A DNA stretch of 64,000 nt from Burkholderiaceae bacterium. GTDB taxonomy: Bacteria > Pseudomonadota > Gammaproteobacteria > Burkholderiales > Burkholderiaceae_C. The notes beneath the pieces were generated by a model. That model was not told the origin of the DNA. It ran no database searches and saw nothing but the letters and a program-made list of their open reading frames with translations. Positions 36,049-46,126 of this stretch are shown here, in pieces (the first letter of the stretch is position 1; each line of letters opens with the position of its first letter). A program made the translations under genes and the position numbers. Location of the stretch: assembly GCA_017992055.1 (NCBI GenBank), contig JAGOPK010000003.1, positions 463,666 to 527,665 of the forward strand, written 5' to 3'.

Positions 36049-37047
36049 TCAGCCCCGGCGTGTCTTCCTCGACACCGGCGCCATGACCACATGGTCGGCC
36101 GTGGCATTGGTCTTCACCCGCCTGGGCGTGGCGCTTTTGCTCAGCGAGGCCAGGGCCACGAACCAGGCCTTGGGCATGTCGGTGGGCAGGCCGATCGGGA
36201 TGCCGGCCAGCTTGGGCGTCAGGTGGAAGGGGTGGCCGGGGTCCTGGAAGCCTGGCTCGGTGCAGCTGATGCAGGCATAGCCGCCGCGGGTGCAGGAGCC
36301 CTGGCCGTTCCACAGCCGCGTGTTGCAGTCGGCATGGGCCTGCGTGCCCTTGCAGCCCATGTGCTCCATCATGCAGCCCAGGTCGCTGGGCTTTTCGGCG
36401 CTGGCCTTGAACTCGTAGAACTCGTTGCGGGTGCAGCCGTGGTGCACCAGCTGGTCGGCATAAAAGCGCGGCCGCGCCAGGCTGTCCAGATCCTCGGTCT
36501 GCAGCTGGCCGGCGGCCAGCAGCATCAGCGTATCGACCACCCAGCCCGGGTGCGTGGGGCAGCCGGCGACATTGATCACCGGCCGGCCGCTGCCGGCACG
36601 AAAGCCGGCGCCCAGCAGGCCGCCGGGGCGGTCGTCCTCGTACTGCAGGCCGCAGGCCTCGGTGGCGTTGTCGCCGGCGGCGCTGATGCCGCCCCAGGCG
36701 GCGCAGCTGCCCACGGCCACCACGTCGCGCGCCACCGCCGCCAGGCGTGAGACCCATTGCGTCATCGGCAGGCCGGTGCCGGCCAGCAGGTGGAAGCGGC
36801 CCGTGCCGTTGGGGCCGCGCAGCAGCGCGCCTTCGATGCACAGCACATCCAGCCGCTCGCGGCCATCCAGGCAGGACTGCAGCAGCTCCACCAGCTCATG
36901 GCCGCTGGCCAGCGACAGCGACGGATGCCACAGCAGGTTCACGCCGGCGTCGCGCAGCAGGCCAGGGAAGTCGGCCGTATCGGCGCACAGCAGCGACATG
37001 CTGCAGCCGCCGCAGCCGCCGCTTTGCAGCCAGAGGATGTTGAGCAT
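36049..37047 (-). CDS. hoxB: Regulatory [NiFe]-hydrogenase small subunit HoxB (HupU)
   Basis: The 332-residue protein begins directly with MLNILWLQSGGCGGC, so it has no twin-arginine signal and stays in the cytoplasm as H2 sensors do. The iron-sulfur ligands include CGGC, VGSCAAWGG, AGCPTHP, HHGCTRNEFYEF, MGCKGTQAHADCNTRLW and CISCTEPGF. It pairs with HoxC to sense H2 and signal through HoxJ. The downstream partner hoxC is separated from it by about 1.7 kb containing two unrelated genes. Upstream, hipA ends 21 bases before it, so hipBA transcription may run into hoxB. Confidence 0.95.
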   Translation of the reverse strand: MLNILWLQSGGCGGCSMSLLCADTADFPGLLRDAGVNLLWHPSLSLASGHELVELLQSCLDGRERLDVLCIEGALLRGPNGTGRFHLLAGTGLPMTQWVSRLAAVARDVVAVGSCAAWGGISAAGDNATEACGLQYEDDRPGGLLGAGFRAGSGRPVINVAGCPTHPGWVVDTLMLLAAGQLQTEDLDSLARPRFYADQLVHHGCTRNEFYEFKASAEKPSDLGCMMEHMGCKGTQAHADCNTRLWNGQGSCTRGGYACISCTEPGFQDPGHPFHLTPKLAGIPIGLPTDMPKAWFVALASLSKSATPRRVKTNATADHVVMAPVSRKTRRG

Positions 37048-37068
37048 GGTCAGGCCTGGTGGTTTCTT

Positions 37069-38322
37069 TCAGCGGCGCGCGCGAGTGGGCGCCAGCAGTT
37101 CGCGGCGTTGCTGGCGCAGGTGGCTTCGGTCGATCGCCGACTCGAGTTGCTGCACCAGGCTGTCGGGCACGCCGCAGGCCAGGAAGTGCTCGCGCCAGCC
37201 CTCCACGACCCGGGCCACCAGCGTCGCCTGCTGCAGCGCCTGGTCAGGGCTGAGCCAGTACATGCGCGCTTGCGACAAGGCGTTCTCGACGCTGGATTCG
37301 GCACCGCGATCACCCACTTCCATGGCCTGATAGCCCAGGCTGTGGCCGATCGGCAGCACGTCGAAGGCGGGGGCGAGCACGTACTGTTGATCGGGTCGCA
37401 CCAGCAGCACGTGGTTCTTCTCGTGATCGTCGGTGTTGTCGATCAGGATGTTGAAGATCAGGCGGCGGAACAGCTCGGCCATCTGCCGGCGATGGAGGTG
37501 GTCTTCGGTCGGGCCACGTCGGCGCAGCAGCTGGGCCAGCTCGGGATAACTGTTGGCCGAACCGGCCGCGCGCAGCGCAACATGGGCCGACAGAGCATGG
37601 ACGCGAGCACCCGGCCTGCGGTCGAAGCGTTTGACGGCCACCGCCGCGCTGCCACGGCCCAGCGCGACGGGCCGCGTCAGCGCCACCTGGATGTCGGCCT
37701 TTGCCGCCAGCGTCATGGCTGCGTGTTCAGTCAGGGGTTCGGCCGAGGCGCCGTCGTCGGCGAACTTCAGCACCCAGGGCGCGCCGTCGATGTCGATCAG
37801 CGCCTTGGGTCGTGCGCCGCCCAAGGTGCCAGGGGCCAGCAGCCTGCGCTGCCCATCGTCGACCCGGTCGCCGTTGAGAACCCGCCGCACCAGATCGTGC
37901 AGCGCATCCACATCGGCCAGCCGTGGCAGGGGCCCCCGGTGCCGGGGAACATAGGCCTCGCGCGTCGTCGACACGCCGAGTGCGCCGAACCGGTCATCGC
38001 CGGCGAAGTACAGCATCTCCAGCGTGGACAGGCGAGGCGGACGATCCAGGTGCCGGATCACGCGCTCGCCCCAGCGGTCGGGTCGCGCATCGTCCACCGC
38101 GCCGGCGGCACTGTCCTTGTCTACCGGCAGATGCTCGACATCGACCAGCGGCAGGTCTTCGCTGAGCGGCCAGCCATGGCGCAGCCAGTCGATGGCGTAG
38201 CGCAGCGAAACGCCGCGCTGGCCCGTCATGACCCGGTTCAGCTCGGCCACGAACACCGGCTTGGCGGGGTCCAGCAACAGCCAAAGGTACAGCTGATCGC
38301 AGACCTTGTAGGCGGTGTCCAT
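37069..38322 (-). CDS. hipA: HipA-family serine/threonine kinase toxin
   Basis: The 417-residue protein has a HipA N-terminal region (LNRVMTGQRGVSLRYAIDWL) and the kinase fold. The fold shows GGARPKALIDIDGAPWVLKF for ATP binding and the catalytic and metal segments FNILIDNTDDHEKNH and YVLAPAFDVLP. HipA kinases phosphorylate aminoacyl-tRNA synthetases or other proteins and cause growth arrest. It starts two bases after hipB. Both genes sit inside the hydrogenase regulatory block between hoxA and hoxB, where related organisms have none, which suggests insertion by transfer. Confidence 0.9.
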   Translation of the reverse strand: MDTAYKVCDQLYLWLLLDPAKPVFVAELNRVMTGQRGVSLRYAIDWLRHGWPLSEDLPLVDVEHLPVDKDSAAGAVDDARPDRWGERVIRHLDRPPRLSTLEMLYFAGDDRFGALGVSTTREAYVPRHRGPLPRLADVDALHDLVRRVLNGDRVDDGQRRLLAPGTLGGARPKALIDIDGAPWVLKFADDGASAEPLTEHAAMTLAAKADIQVALTRPVALGRGSAAVAVKRFDRRPGARVHALSAHVALRAAGSANSYPELAQLLRRRGPTEDHLHRRQMAELFRRLIFNILIDNTDDHEKNHVLLVRPDQQYVLAPAFDVLPIGHSLGYQAMEVGDRGAESSVENALSQARMYWLSPDQALQQATLVARVVEGWREHFLACGVPDSLVQQLESAIDRSHLRQQRRELLAPTRARR

Positions 38323-38324
38323 GG

Positions 38325-38687
38325 TCAGCCCGTGTTTTCACCGTGGTGCGCAGCGCGGCCCCGGCGTGATCGCAGGCGACGCTCGTTGGCTGCTGCGCGC
38401 ACATCGGCTTCCAGGGCCCCCAGGTCGAATTGCGGGTTGGCCAGCTCGGTCAGAGCCTGGGTGCGTCCCATCAGCCACAGGGCCGTGGCATAGACGCCCA
38501 TGCTGACGCCGGGCTCGCCGCGTTCCATGCTGGACAGGGTGGGCACCGATACGCCGATGCGCTGGGCCCAGGCGCGCTGTGACTGCTTGCGGCGCAGGCG
38601 CGCAAGAGCGAGCTGCTCACCCAGTGCAGCCAGGGCGCGAGCCACTTCCGGTGGCAGGCTGGACAGCGAAGGGGAGGCTTTTGACAC
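38325..38687 (-). CDS. hipB: HipB-like XRE-family antitoxin/repressor
   Basis: The 120-residue protein contains a Cro/C1 helix-turn-helix (residues about 28-80; SQRAWAQRIGVSVPTLSSMERG). A basic tail follows (ERRLRSRRGRAAHH). It is expected to bind HipA and repress its own promoter. The GTG start at 38687 has no Shine-Dalgarno sequence but lies about nine bases after a -10-like element, so the message may be leaderless. The flanking stretch 38685-38735 is clearly richer in A and T than the neighbourhood. Confidence 0.88.
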   Translation of the reverse strand: MSKASPSLSSLPPEVARALAALGEQLALARLRRKQSQRAWAQRIGVSVPTLSSMERGEPGVSMGVYATALWLMGRTQALTELANPQFDLGALEADVRAAANERRLRSRRGRAAHHGENTG

Positions 38688-38695
38688 AAAATTAA

Positions 38696-38735
38696 ATTTA
38701 TCACTGACGAAGTGGGGTGAGCAACTATATTTGCT
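38696..38735 (-). promoter_or_regulatory. Candidate hipBA promoter and operator
   Basis: Read on the minus strand, TTGCTC (38724-38719) is a -35-like element. Sixteen bases later comes GATAAA (38702-38697), a -10-like element that ends nine bases before the hipB GTG. AGCAA (38720-38724) and TTGCT (38731-38735) form an inverted repeat over the -35 region, where HipB could bind. This agrees with autorepression but is inferred from sequence alone. Confidence 0.4.
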
Positions 38736-38743
38736 GTCGTCCG

Positions 38744-40258
<1,515 letters not shown>

Positions 40259-40304
40259 CGTGGGTGGCGGCGGCTGCGGGGATGGTAGCCGCGCCGTCAA
40301 GCCG

Positions 40305-41369
40305 TCAACAAATGCGCGGCAGTGGCTCGCCGCTGAGCCAGTCGACCACGCGCTGGCCGCCGAAGCTGGTGGTCATCTGCACAAAGCCATGGGCATCGGC
40401 CACCACCTGGCCGATGGGTGCGGCCTCGCGGCCCAGCGGATGGGCGCGCAGTGCGGCCAGCGCTGCTTCGGCATGCTCGGGCGCCACGGCGGCCACCAGC
40501 TTGCCCTCGTTGGCCACGTACAGCGGGTCCAGGCCCAGCAGTTCGCAGGCGGCCTCGACCTCGGGTCGCACGGGGATGGCCGCCTCCTGCAGCCGCATGC
40601 CCACGCCGGACTGCTGGGCGATCTCGTTCAGCGTGGTCGCCAGGCCGCCGCGCGTGGGGTCGCGCAGCGTGTGCACCGCGCCCTCGGGCACGGCCGCCAG
40701 CAGGGCCGCCACCAGGCCGTGCAGGGCCGCGGTGTCGCTGCGCACGCTGGCTTCGAAGCCCAGCGACTCGCGCTGCGACAGCACGGCCACGCCATGGTCG
40801 CCGATGGGGCCCGACAGCAGCAGCACATCGCCGGCCTGCGCGCGGGCGCCACCGATGTGGCGTCCGGCCGGCAGCAGGCCCAGGCCGGTGGTGGTGATGA
40901 ACACACCGTCGCCCTTGCCCTGCTCCACCACCTTGGTGTCGCCGGTGACGATGGGCACGCCGGCATCGCGCGCGGCCGCGGCCATCGACTCGACGATGCG
41001 CCTGAGCGTGGCCAGGGCCAGGCCTTCCTCCAGCACGAAGCTGGCCGACAGCGCCACCGGCACCGCGCCCATCATCGCCACGTCGTTGAGCGTGCCGTGC
41101 ACGGCCAGGCAGCCGATGTCGCCGCCGGGAAACTCCAGCGGCGAGATCACATGGCCGTCGGTCGCCATCACCAGGCGCTGGCCGGGCGGGGGCGACAGAT
41201 CGAGCACCGCGCCGTCGTCGCCGGCGCGCAGCGCCGGGTTGTCGAAGGCGCGCGCGAACAGCTCGCCGATCAGCTGGGCGCTGGCACGGCCGCCGGCACC
41301 ATGGTTCATGTCGATGCGGCCCTGCTTGAAGTCCAGCGGGCGCTGGTAGTGCTTGTTGGGCGCGTTCAT
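40305..41369 (-). CDS. hypE: Hydrogenase maturation factor HypE
   Basis: The 354-residue protein is of the AIR-synthase fold. It dehydrates the carbamoyl group on its C-terminal cysteine to the cyanide ligand of the NiFe site. The C-terminus reads PRIC, the essential tail. Other motifs are MNHGAGG, GDDGAVLDL, LNDVAMMGA and GDTKVVEQGKGDG. The ATG at 41369 overlaps the hypD stop by four bases. Confidence 0.97.
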   Translation of the reverse strand: MNAPNKHYQRPLDFKQGRIDMNHGAGGRASAQLIGELFARAFDNPALRAGDDGAVLDLSPPPGQRLVMATDGHVISPLEFPGGDIGCLAVHGTLNDVAMMGAVPVALSASFVLEEGLALATLRRIVESMAAAARDAGVPIVTGDTKVVEQGKGDGVFITTTGLGLLPAGRHIGGARAQAGDVLLLSGPIGDHGVAVLSQRESLGFEASVRSDTAALHGLVAALLAAVPEGAVHTLRDPTRGGLATTLNEIAQQSGVGMRLQEAAIPVRPEVEAACELLGLDPLYVANEGKLVAAVAPEHAEAALAALRAHPLGREAAPIGQVVADAHGFVQMTTSFGGQRVVDWLSGEPLPRIC

Positions 41370-42511
41370 GCGGCTTCTCCGACGATGGCGATGTCGCGGA
41401 ACCGCCCATAGGTCCAGTGCGCGGCGCAGGCGCCTTCGGACGAGACCATGCACGAGCCCATCGGGTTCTCCGGCGTGCACACCGTGCCGAACAGCTTGCA
41501 ATCGCGTGGCTGCTTGACGCCGCGCAGGATGGCGCCGCATTCGCACTGCTTGTGGTCGGGCACCGCCTGGTAGGCGATGGCAAAGCGCTTCTCGGCATCG
41601 AAGGTCGACCACTCGGGCTTCAGCCGCAGCGCGCTGTGCGCCACCTCGCCCAGGCCGCGCCATTCGAAGTTCTCGCGCAGCTCGAACACCTCGGCCACGG
41701 CGCGCTGGGCTGCCAGGTTGCCCTGGCGCGTGACGGCGCGGGTGAACTGGTTTTCCACCTCGGCGCGGCCCTCGTTGACCTGGCGCACCAGCATCCAGAT
41801 TGACTGCATCACGTCCAGCGGCTCGAAGCCCGAGATCACCACCGGCTTGTGGTGCCTGGCGGCAAAGGGTTCGTAGGGTTGGGAGCCGATCACGATGCTG
41901 ACATGGGCCGGGCCGACGAAGCCCTGGATCGGCACGGCACCATAGGATCGGGCCTCTTCCGACTCCAGCATGTGGGCGATGGCGCTGGGCGTCAGCACAT
42001 GGCAGGCCAGCACGCTGAAGTTCTTCAGCCCCTCGGCCGCGGCCTGCTTGACCACCAGGGCCGTGGGCGGCGTGGTGGTTTCGAAGCCGATGGCGAAGAA
42101 CACCACCTCGCGGCCCGGGTTGGTGCGGGCCATGGCCAGCGCATCGGCGGCCGAATAGACCATGCGGATGTCGGCGCCACGGGCCTTGGCCTTCATCATG
42201 CTGAGGCTGCCCGAGGCCGGCACGCGCATCGTGTCGCCATAGGTGGCGACGATGGCGCCCTGGTCCAGCGCCAGTGAAATGGCCTGGTCGACGCGGCCGA
42301 TCGGCAGCACGCACACCGGGCAGCCGGGGCCGTGGATCATGCGCACGGCCGGCGGCAGCAGCTCGGTGATGCCGTAGCGCGCGATCGCATGGGTGTGGCC
42401 GCCGCAGAACTCCATGAACGCATAGTCGCGCCCGGGCTGGCATTCGGCGGCGATGCGTGCGGCCAGCGCCTTGGCCACCTCGCCATCGCGGAACTCGCTG
42501 ATGTATTTCAC
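41366..42511 (-). CDS. hypD: Hydrogenase maturation factor HypD
   Basis: The 381-residue iron-sulfur scaffold assembles Fe(CN)2CO together with HypC. Signature motifs are EFCGGHTHAI, HGPGCPVCVLP, FFAIGFETTTPPTA and the C-terminal cysteine set CECGAILRG. They continue with DCKLFGTVCTPENPMGSCMVS. The start is a GTG at 42511 preceded by GGAGGGTG, giving the conserved beginning KYISEFRD. It overlaps hypC by four bases. Confidence 0.97.
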   Translation of the reverse strand: MKYISEFRDGEVAKALAARIAAECQPGRDYAFMEFCGGHTHAIARYGITELLPPAVRMIHGPGCPVCVLPIGRVDQAISLALDQGAIVATYGDTMRVPASGSLSMMKAKARGADIRMVYSAADALAMARTNPGREVVFFAIGFETTTPPTALVVKQAAAEGLKNFSVLACHVLTPSAIAHMLESEEARSYGAVPIQGFVGPAHVSIVIGSQPYEPFAARHHKPVVISGFEPLDVMQSIWMLVRQVNEGRAEVENQFTRAVTRQGNLAAQRAVAEVFELRENFEWRGLGEVAHSALRLKPEWSTFDAEKRFAIAYQAVPDHKQCECGAILRGVKQPRDCKLFGTVCTPENPMGSCMVSSEGACAAHWTYGRFRDIAIVGEAA

Positions 42512-42744
42512 AGCACACCCTCCGGGTTGGCTTGTTGCAGCTGGGCCAGCAGGGCCAGCGTGTGCTCGGCCTCGGCCGGGTCGATGCGACCGATGGCATG
42601 GCCGACGTGCACGATCACATAGTCGCCGGGCTGGGCATCGGGCACCAGGGCGATGGACACGGTCTTCTTCACGCCGCCCAGCTCGACGATGGCATCGTCG
42701 CAACCGCAGCGCTCGACCAGACGGGCGGGCAGGGCAAGGCACAT
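42508..42744 (-). CDS. hypC: Hydrogenase maturation chaperone HypC
   Basis: The 78-residue protein begins MCLALPARL. The cysteine at position 2 binds the iron centre and the large-subunit precursor. The segment GDYVIVHVGHAIGRIDPAEAE is typical. It shuttles the Fe(CN)2CO unit from HypD to the hydrogenase large subunit. GGAG lies just upstream. A second HypC-like protein, HoxL, is encoded in the same locus. Confidence 0.96.
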   Translation of the reverse strand: MCLALPARLVERCGCDDAIVELGGVKKTVSIALVPDAQPGDYVIVHVGHAIGRIDPAEAEHTLALLAQLQQANPEGVL

Positions 42745-42760
42745 GCTTGGTTTCTCCGGT

Positions 42761-43864
42761 TCAAAGATCGTGGGCGATGTGGTGGGCGACCAGCCAGGCC
42801 TGGCCCAAGGCCAGGCCGGCGTCTCCGCAGTCCACCGTCTGAGGCCGCCAGCTGGCGATGCCATGCTCGCGGCAGCCCTGCTCCACCAGCCGCGACAGCA
42901 GCCGGTTGTGGAAGCAGCCACCCGCCAGCACCAGGCGCGTCAGGCCTTGCCGCTGCGCGGCATCGACCAGGGCCGCGGCCAGTGCGGCATGGAAACGCGC
43001 CGCGCCCCGTCCGGGCGGGCGCTCGTCGAACAGGGCGCCGACCAGGGCATGCAGGTCCAGGGTCGGCGAGGCCACGGCGGCCGGCAGCCCGGACGTGCCC
43101 TGCTCGGCCAGCCAGGCCGTGGCGGCCTGCTCCAGCGCGATGGCGGCCTCGGCCTCGGCCTGCTGCGTGGGCGCCAGGCCCAGGGCGGCGGCGGCGGCAT
43201 CAAACCAGCGGCCGGCGCTGCTGCTGGCCGGGCAATGCAGGCCGCGCTGCAGCAGCAGGGCCACGCCCTGGGCCTTGCCGAGGCCGACCAGGGGGCCGAA
43301 GCGTGGCGCGATCTCGTCGCCGCGGCCCAGGCGGTGCAGCACGGCCGCGGCCACGCGCCAGGGCTCGCGGGCGGCGGCGTCGCCACCGGGCAGGGCCAGC
43401 GGCGCCAGATGGGCCAGGCGCTCAAAGCCCTGCGGCGTGCCGGCCAGCAGTTCGCCGCCCCAGGCCGTGCCGTCCTGACCCAGGCCCACGCCATCCAGCA
43501 GCCAGCCGCTCACCGGGCCCTGGCTCCAGCCCTGCTCGGCCATCACCACGCCCAGGTGGGCATGGTGGTGCTGCACGGCGCGGGCCGGCACGCGCAGGCG
43601 CTGCGCCCATTCCAGCGCGCTGCGCGTGCTGGGGAAGTCGGGATGCAGGTCGTGGGCAATGGCGGCGATGGGACGGCGCGCAGCGGTCACCAGGGCCGCC
43701 AGCGCGTCGTGCAGGGCCACGCAGGCGGCCGGATCGGACAGGTCGCCATGCGGTGCCGACCACAGCACCTCGCTGCCCTGCAGCAGGCAGGCCCGGTTCT
43801 TCAGAAAAGCGCCCGCGGCCAGCACCGTGGCCGGTGCCGGCACCGGCAGGCTCAGGCGCTGCAC
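42761..43864 (-). CDS. hypF: Short HypF: only the Kae1-like carbamoyl-transfer domain
   Basis: The 367-residue protein matches the C-terminal half of HypF ([39 protein letters not shown]). The N-terminal acylphosphatase domain, the zinc fingers and the YrdC-like carbamoyl-adenylate domain of full-length HypF (about 750 residues) are absent. Upstream sequence is fully occupied by hypB, with which the GTG start at 43864 overlaps by 13 bases. Cupriavidus also has a shortened HypF1 at this position. A full-length copy may exist elsewhere in the genome. Confidence 0.88.
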   Translation of the reverse strand: MQRLSLPVPAPATVLAAGAFLKNRACLLQGSEVLWSAPHGDLSDPAACVALHDALAALVTAARRPIAAIAHDLHPDFPSTRSALEWAQRLRVPARAVQHHHAHLGVVMAEQGWSQGPVSGWLLDGVGLGQDGTAWGGELLAGTPQGFERLAHLAPLALPGGDAAAREPWRVAAAVLHRLGRGDEIAPRFGPLVGLGKAQGVALLLQRGLHCPASSSAGRWFDAAAAALGLAPTQQAEAEAAIALEQAATAWLAEQGTSGLPAAVASPTLDLHALVGALFDERPPGRGAARFHAALAAALVDAAQRQGLTRLVLAGGCFHNRLLSRLVEQGCREHGIASWRPQTVDCGDAGLALGQAWLVAHHIAHDL

Positions 43865-44748
43865 GACGGCACCGCGCCCGGCGGACGCGGCAGGGGTTCG
43901 GCCGCCGGCGCCTGGGCATCGGCCAGCAGCCAGTCCAGCCAGGCGTCCATGCCGACGCCGCTCTTGGCCGAGACCAGCAGCACCTCGATGCCCGGGTTCA
44001 CGCGCTGGGCATGGGCAATGCAGCGCGCGACGTCGAAGTCCAGGTGCGGCAGCAGGTCGGTCTTGGTCAGCACCATCAGCCGCGCGGCGGCAAACATATC
44101 GGGGTACTTCAGCGGCTTGTCCTCGCCCTCGGTCACCGACAGGATGGCGATCTTGGCGCGCTCGCCCAGGTCCCACAGCGCTGGGCAGACCAGGTTGCCG
44201 ACGTTCTCGATGAACAGCAGCGCCGGGGCGTGGTCGTGGGGGTGGTCGTGGCCGTGATGGTCATGCCCATGGCCATGCAGTGGCAGCCGCGCAAAGGCCT
44301 CGCCGACCATCTGCGCATCGAGGTGGCAGCCGCGGCCGGTGTTGACCTGGATGGCCGGCACGCCGGTGGCGCGGATGCGATCGGCGTCGTTCGTGGTCTG
44401 CTGGTCGCCCTCGATCACCGCGATGGCCTGCTGGGGCAGGCGCTGGCGCAGTGCGGCGATGCTGGCCGTCAGCAGCGTGGTCTTGCCCGAGCCGGGGCTG
44501 GACACCAGGTTCCAGGCGGCCACGCCATGGGCCGCGAAATGCGCGCGGTTGTCGCGCGCGAAGCGGTCGTTGGCACCCAGCACGTCGGCCTCGATCTGGA
44601 TCGCCCGGCCCTCGTCCAGGCCCGGCACCGATACGCGGGCCCGTCCCAGGCCGTAGTGCAGGTCCTGACCCTGGCCATGGGGATGGGGATGGGGATGGCC
44701 GTGATCGTGAACCTCGCCGGCATCGCTGCAGCCGCACACCACACACAT
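43852..44748 (-). CDS. hypB: Nickel-inserting GTPase HypB with two histidine-rich stretches
   Basis: The 298-residue protein starts with the high-affinity nickel motif CVVCGC and a short His-rich run ([12 protein letters not shown]). The G domain has the P-loop SSPGSGKTT, the switch region EGDQQT, the metal-site histidine in GRGCH, and NVGNLVCP and TKTDLL. Unusually, a second His-rich insert ([16 protein letters not shown], about residues 158-173) lies inside the G domain before LLFIENVGN. It delivers nickel to the large subunit together with HypA. Confidence 0.95.
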   Translation of the reverse strand: MCVVCGCSDAGEVHDHGHPHPHPHGQGQDLHYGLGRARVSVPGLDEGRAIQIEADVLGANDRFARDNRAHFAAHGVAAWNLVSSPGSGKTTLLTASIAALRQRLPQQAIAVIEGDQQTTNDADRIRATGVPAIQVNTGRGCHLDAQMVGEAFARLPLHGHGHDHHGHDHPHDHAPALLFIENVGNLVCPALWDLGERAKIAILSVTEGEDKPLKYPDMFAAARLMVLTKTDLLPHLDFDVARCIAHAQRVNPGIEVLLVSAKSGVGMDAWLDWLLADAQAPAAEPLPRPPGAVPSCSA

Positions 44749-44775
44749 GTTGTTGTCTCCGGTTCTCTGTTGGTT

Positions 44776-45123
44776 TCAGGCGTCGTGCACGATCAGCTCG
44801 CGCACGCGCAACTCGGTGCCGCCGGTGGGTTGCAGGCGGGCGCTGCCGCAGGCCGGGCAGTCGTCCAGCCGGCTGCGCACCTGCACCTGGGCGCAGCAGC
44901 CGTGGCACCAGGCGGGTGCCGCCGGCTCGTCGATGTGAATCTCGGCGCCTTCCAGGCAGGTGCCGGGGGCCAGCGCCTCCAGCGCAAAGCGCAGTGCCCG
45001 CGTCTCCACGCCCGACAGTGCGCCGGCCTCCAGCAGCAGCCGGCGCACGCGCACAAAGCCCTCCCGGGCGGCGGCGCTCTCCACCAGCTGCAGCACGCCG
45101 CCGGCCAGGCTCAGCTCATGCAT
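44776..45123 (-). CDS. hypA: Nickel metallochaperone HypA
   Basis: The 115-residue protein begins MHELSL, whose His2 binds nickel. It has a zinc site formed by two CxxC motifs (WCHGCCAQ and CPACGS). It hands nickel to the hydrogenase large subunit with HypB. The ATG at 45123 overlaps the hoxV stop by eight bases, linking the hox and hyp parts of the operon. Confidence 0.95.
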   Translation of the reverse strand: MHELSLAGGVLQLVESAAAREGFVRVRRLLLEAGALSGVETRALRFALEALAPGTCLEGAEIHIDEPAAPAWCHGCCAQVQVRSRLDDCPACGSARLQPTGGTELRVRELIVHDA

Positions 45124-46117
45124 GGCCACTCTCCAGCACCGCCCCGGCGGCGACGATGCGCAGCGGCTCGCAGGGGTCGAAGGCGGTGGCCAGGCACCGG
45201 GCATCGGTGGCGGCATCGGCGCCTTGCAGGCCGGCCAGGGCCTGGGCCAGCAGGCCCCGGGGATGGAAGTTGCGGTCGGTGGGCGATTGCAGCCGCAGCG
45301 TGGCCACGCAATCGTCGCCATCCAGGCCGACGCGGTAGTGCAGCAGGCCGCGGCCGACCTCGACCCTGGCTTCGCCGATGCCGGGCGCGGCGGCCACGGC
45401 GCTGGCATGCAGCCAGTCCTGGCCATCGGGCAGCGCCAGGCGCAGCAGGTCGTGCAGGCGGGCGATCAGGCGCATGCCGGCATTGTCGGCCGGCCGGCGA
45501 TGGGCGTCGTGCAGGCGGTTCCAGGGGCCGGTGTCGGCCAGCTCGGGCGGCGCGTGCGCGGTGCGCAGCGACAGCGCGCGGGGCAGCACCGAGGCCAGCA
45601 GCGCGGGCAGGGCACCGGACGCATGCCGTGCCCAGGCCAGGGCTGCACCGACCGGATCGTCGTCCAGCGCCTGCACCAGGGCCGAGGGCGGTTGTCCCAA
45701 CCACTGCTGCTGCAGCCAGCCGGCCAGGGCCTGCATGCGCGCTTCGTCGGTGGCGGCGGCGGCGTCCTGCCACAGCGGGCAGGCCTGCAGACCGGGGGCG
45801 GTCGGCGGCGCCCCGGGCAGATGGCGTGGCCAGTCGTGGGCGATGCGCAGCAGCTGCTCGCGGGCCACCGCCAGGCGCAGGGCCTGGCGGGCGGCGCCGT
45901 CCACCGGGCTGCGATCACCGCGGGCCGCCTGCAGCGCCAGCCCGGCGGCCAGGCGGTGGCCGGCGGCGCACAGCGTGTGCAGCGTGGCCATGGCGGCAGG
46001 CAGGCTGGCGGCGGGCCGGCCCAGGGCCAGCAGCGCCGGCAGGTCGGGCCGGGGCGAGCGCAGGATGGCCGGTCGGCGGCCGGGCCGCAGTTCGATCATG
46101 AAGCCAAGCGCTGACAT
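45116..46117 (-). CDS. hoxV: Hydrogenase assembly scaffold HoxV (HupK)
   Basis: The 333-residue protein resembles a degenerate hydrogenase large subunit. The C-terminal DPCEPLRIVAAG echoes the DPC motif of large subunits, and SPTDRNFHPRGLLA is another family segment. HoxV/HupK proteins are thought to hold the Fe(CN)2CO unit during HoxG maturation. It follows hoxT by nine bases and precedes hypA in the standard order. Confidence 0.88.
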   Translation of the reverse strand: MSALGFMIELRPGRRPAILRSPRPDLPALLALGRPAASLPAAMATLHTLCAAGHRLAAGLALQAARGDRSPVDGAARQALRLAVAREQLLRIAHDWPRHLPGAPPTAPGLQACPLWQDAAAATDEARMQALAGWLQQQWLGQPPSALVQALDDDPVGAALAWARHASGALPALLASVLPRALSLRTAHAPPELADTGPWNRLHDAHRRPADNAGMRLIARLHDLLRLALPDGQDWLHASAVAAAPGIGEARVEVGRGLLHYRVGLDGDDCVATLRLQSPTDRNFHPRGLLAQALAGLQGADAATDARCLATAFDPCEPLRIVAAGAVLESGHA

Positions 46118-46126
46118 GGCACAGGC

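Noticed and set aside
42745-42921. An N-terminal extension of HypC
   Set aside because: HypC must begin MC for its catalytic cysteine; the ATG at 42744 has a good ribosome site, and the upstream part overlaps hypF in another frame.
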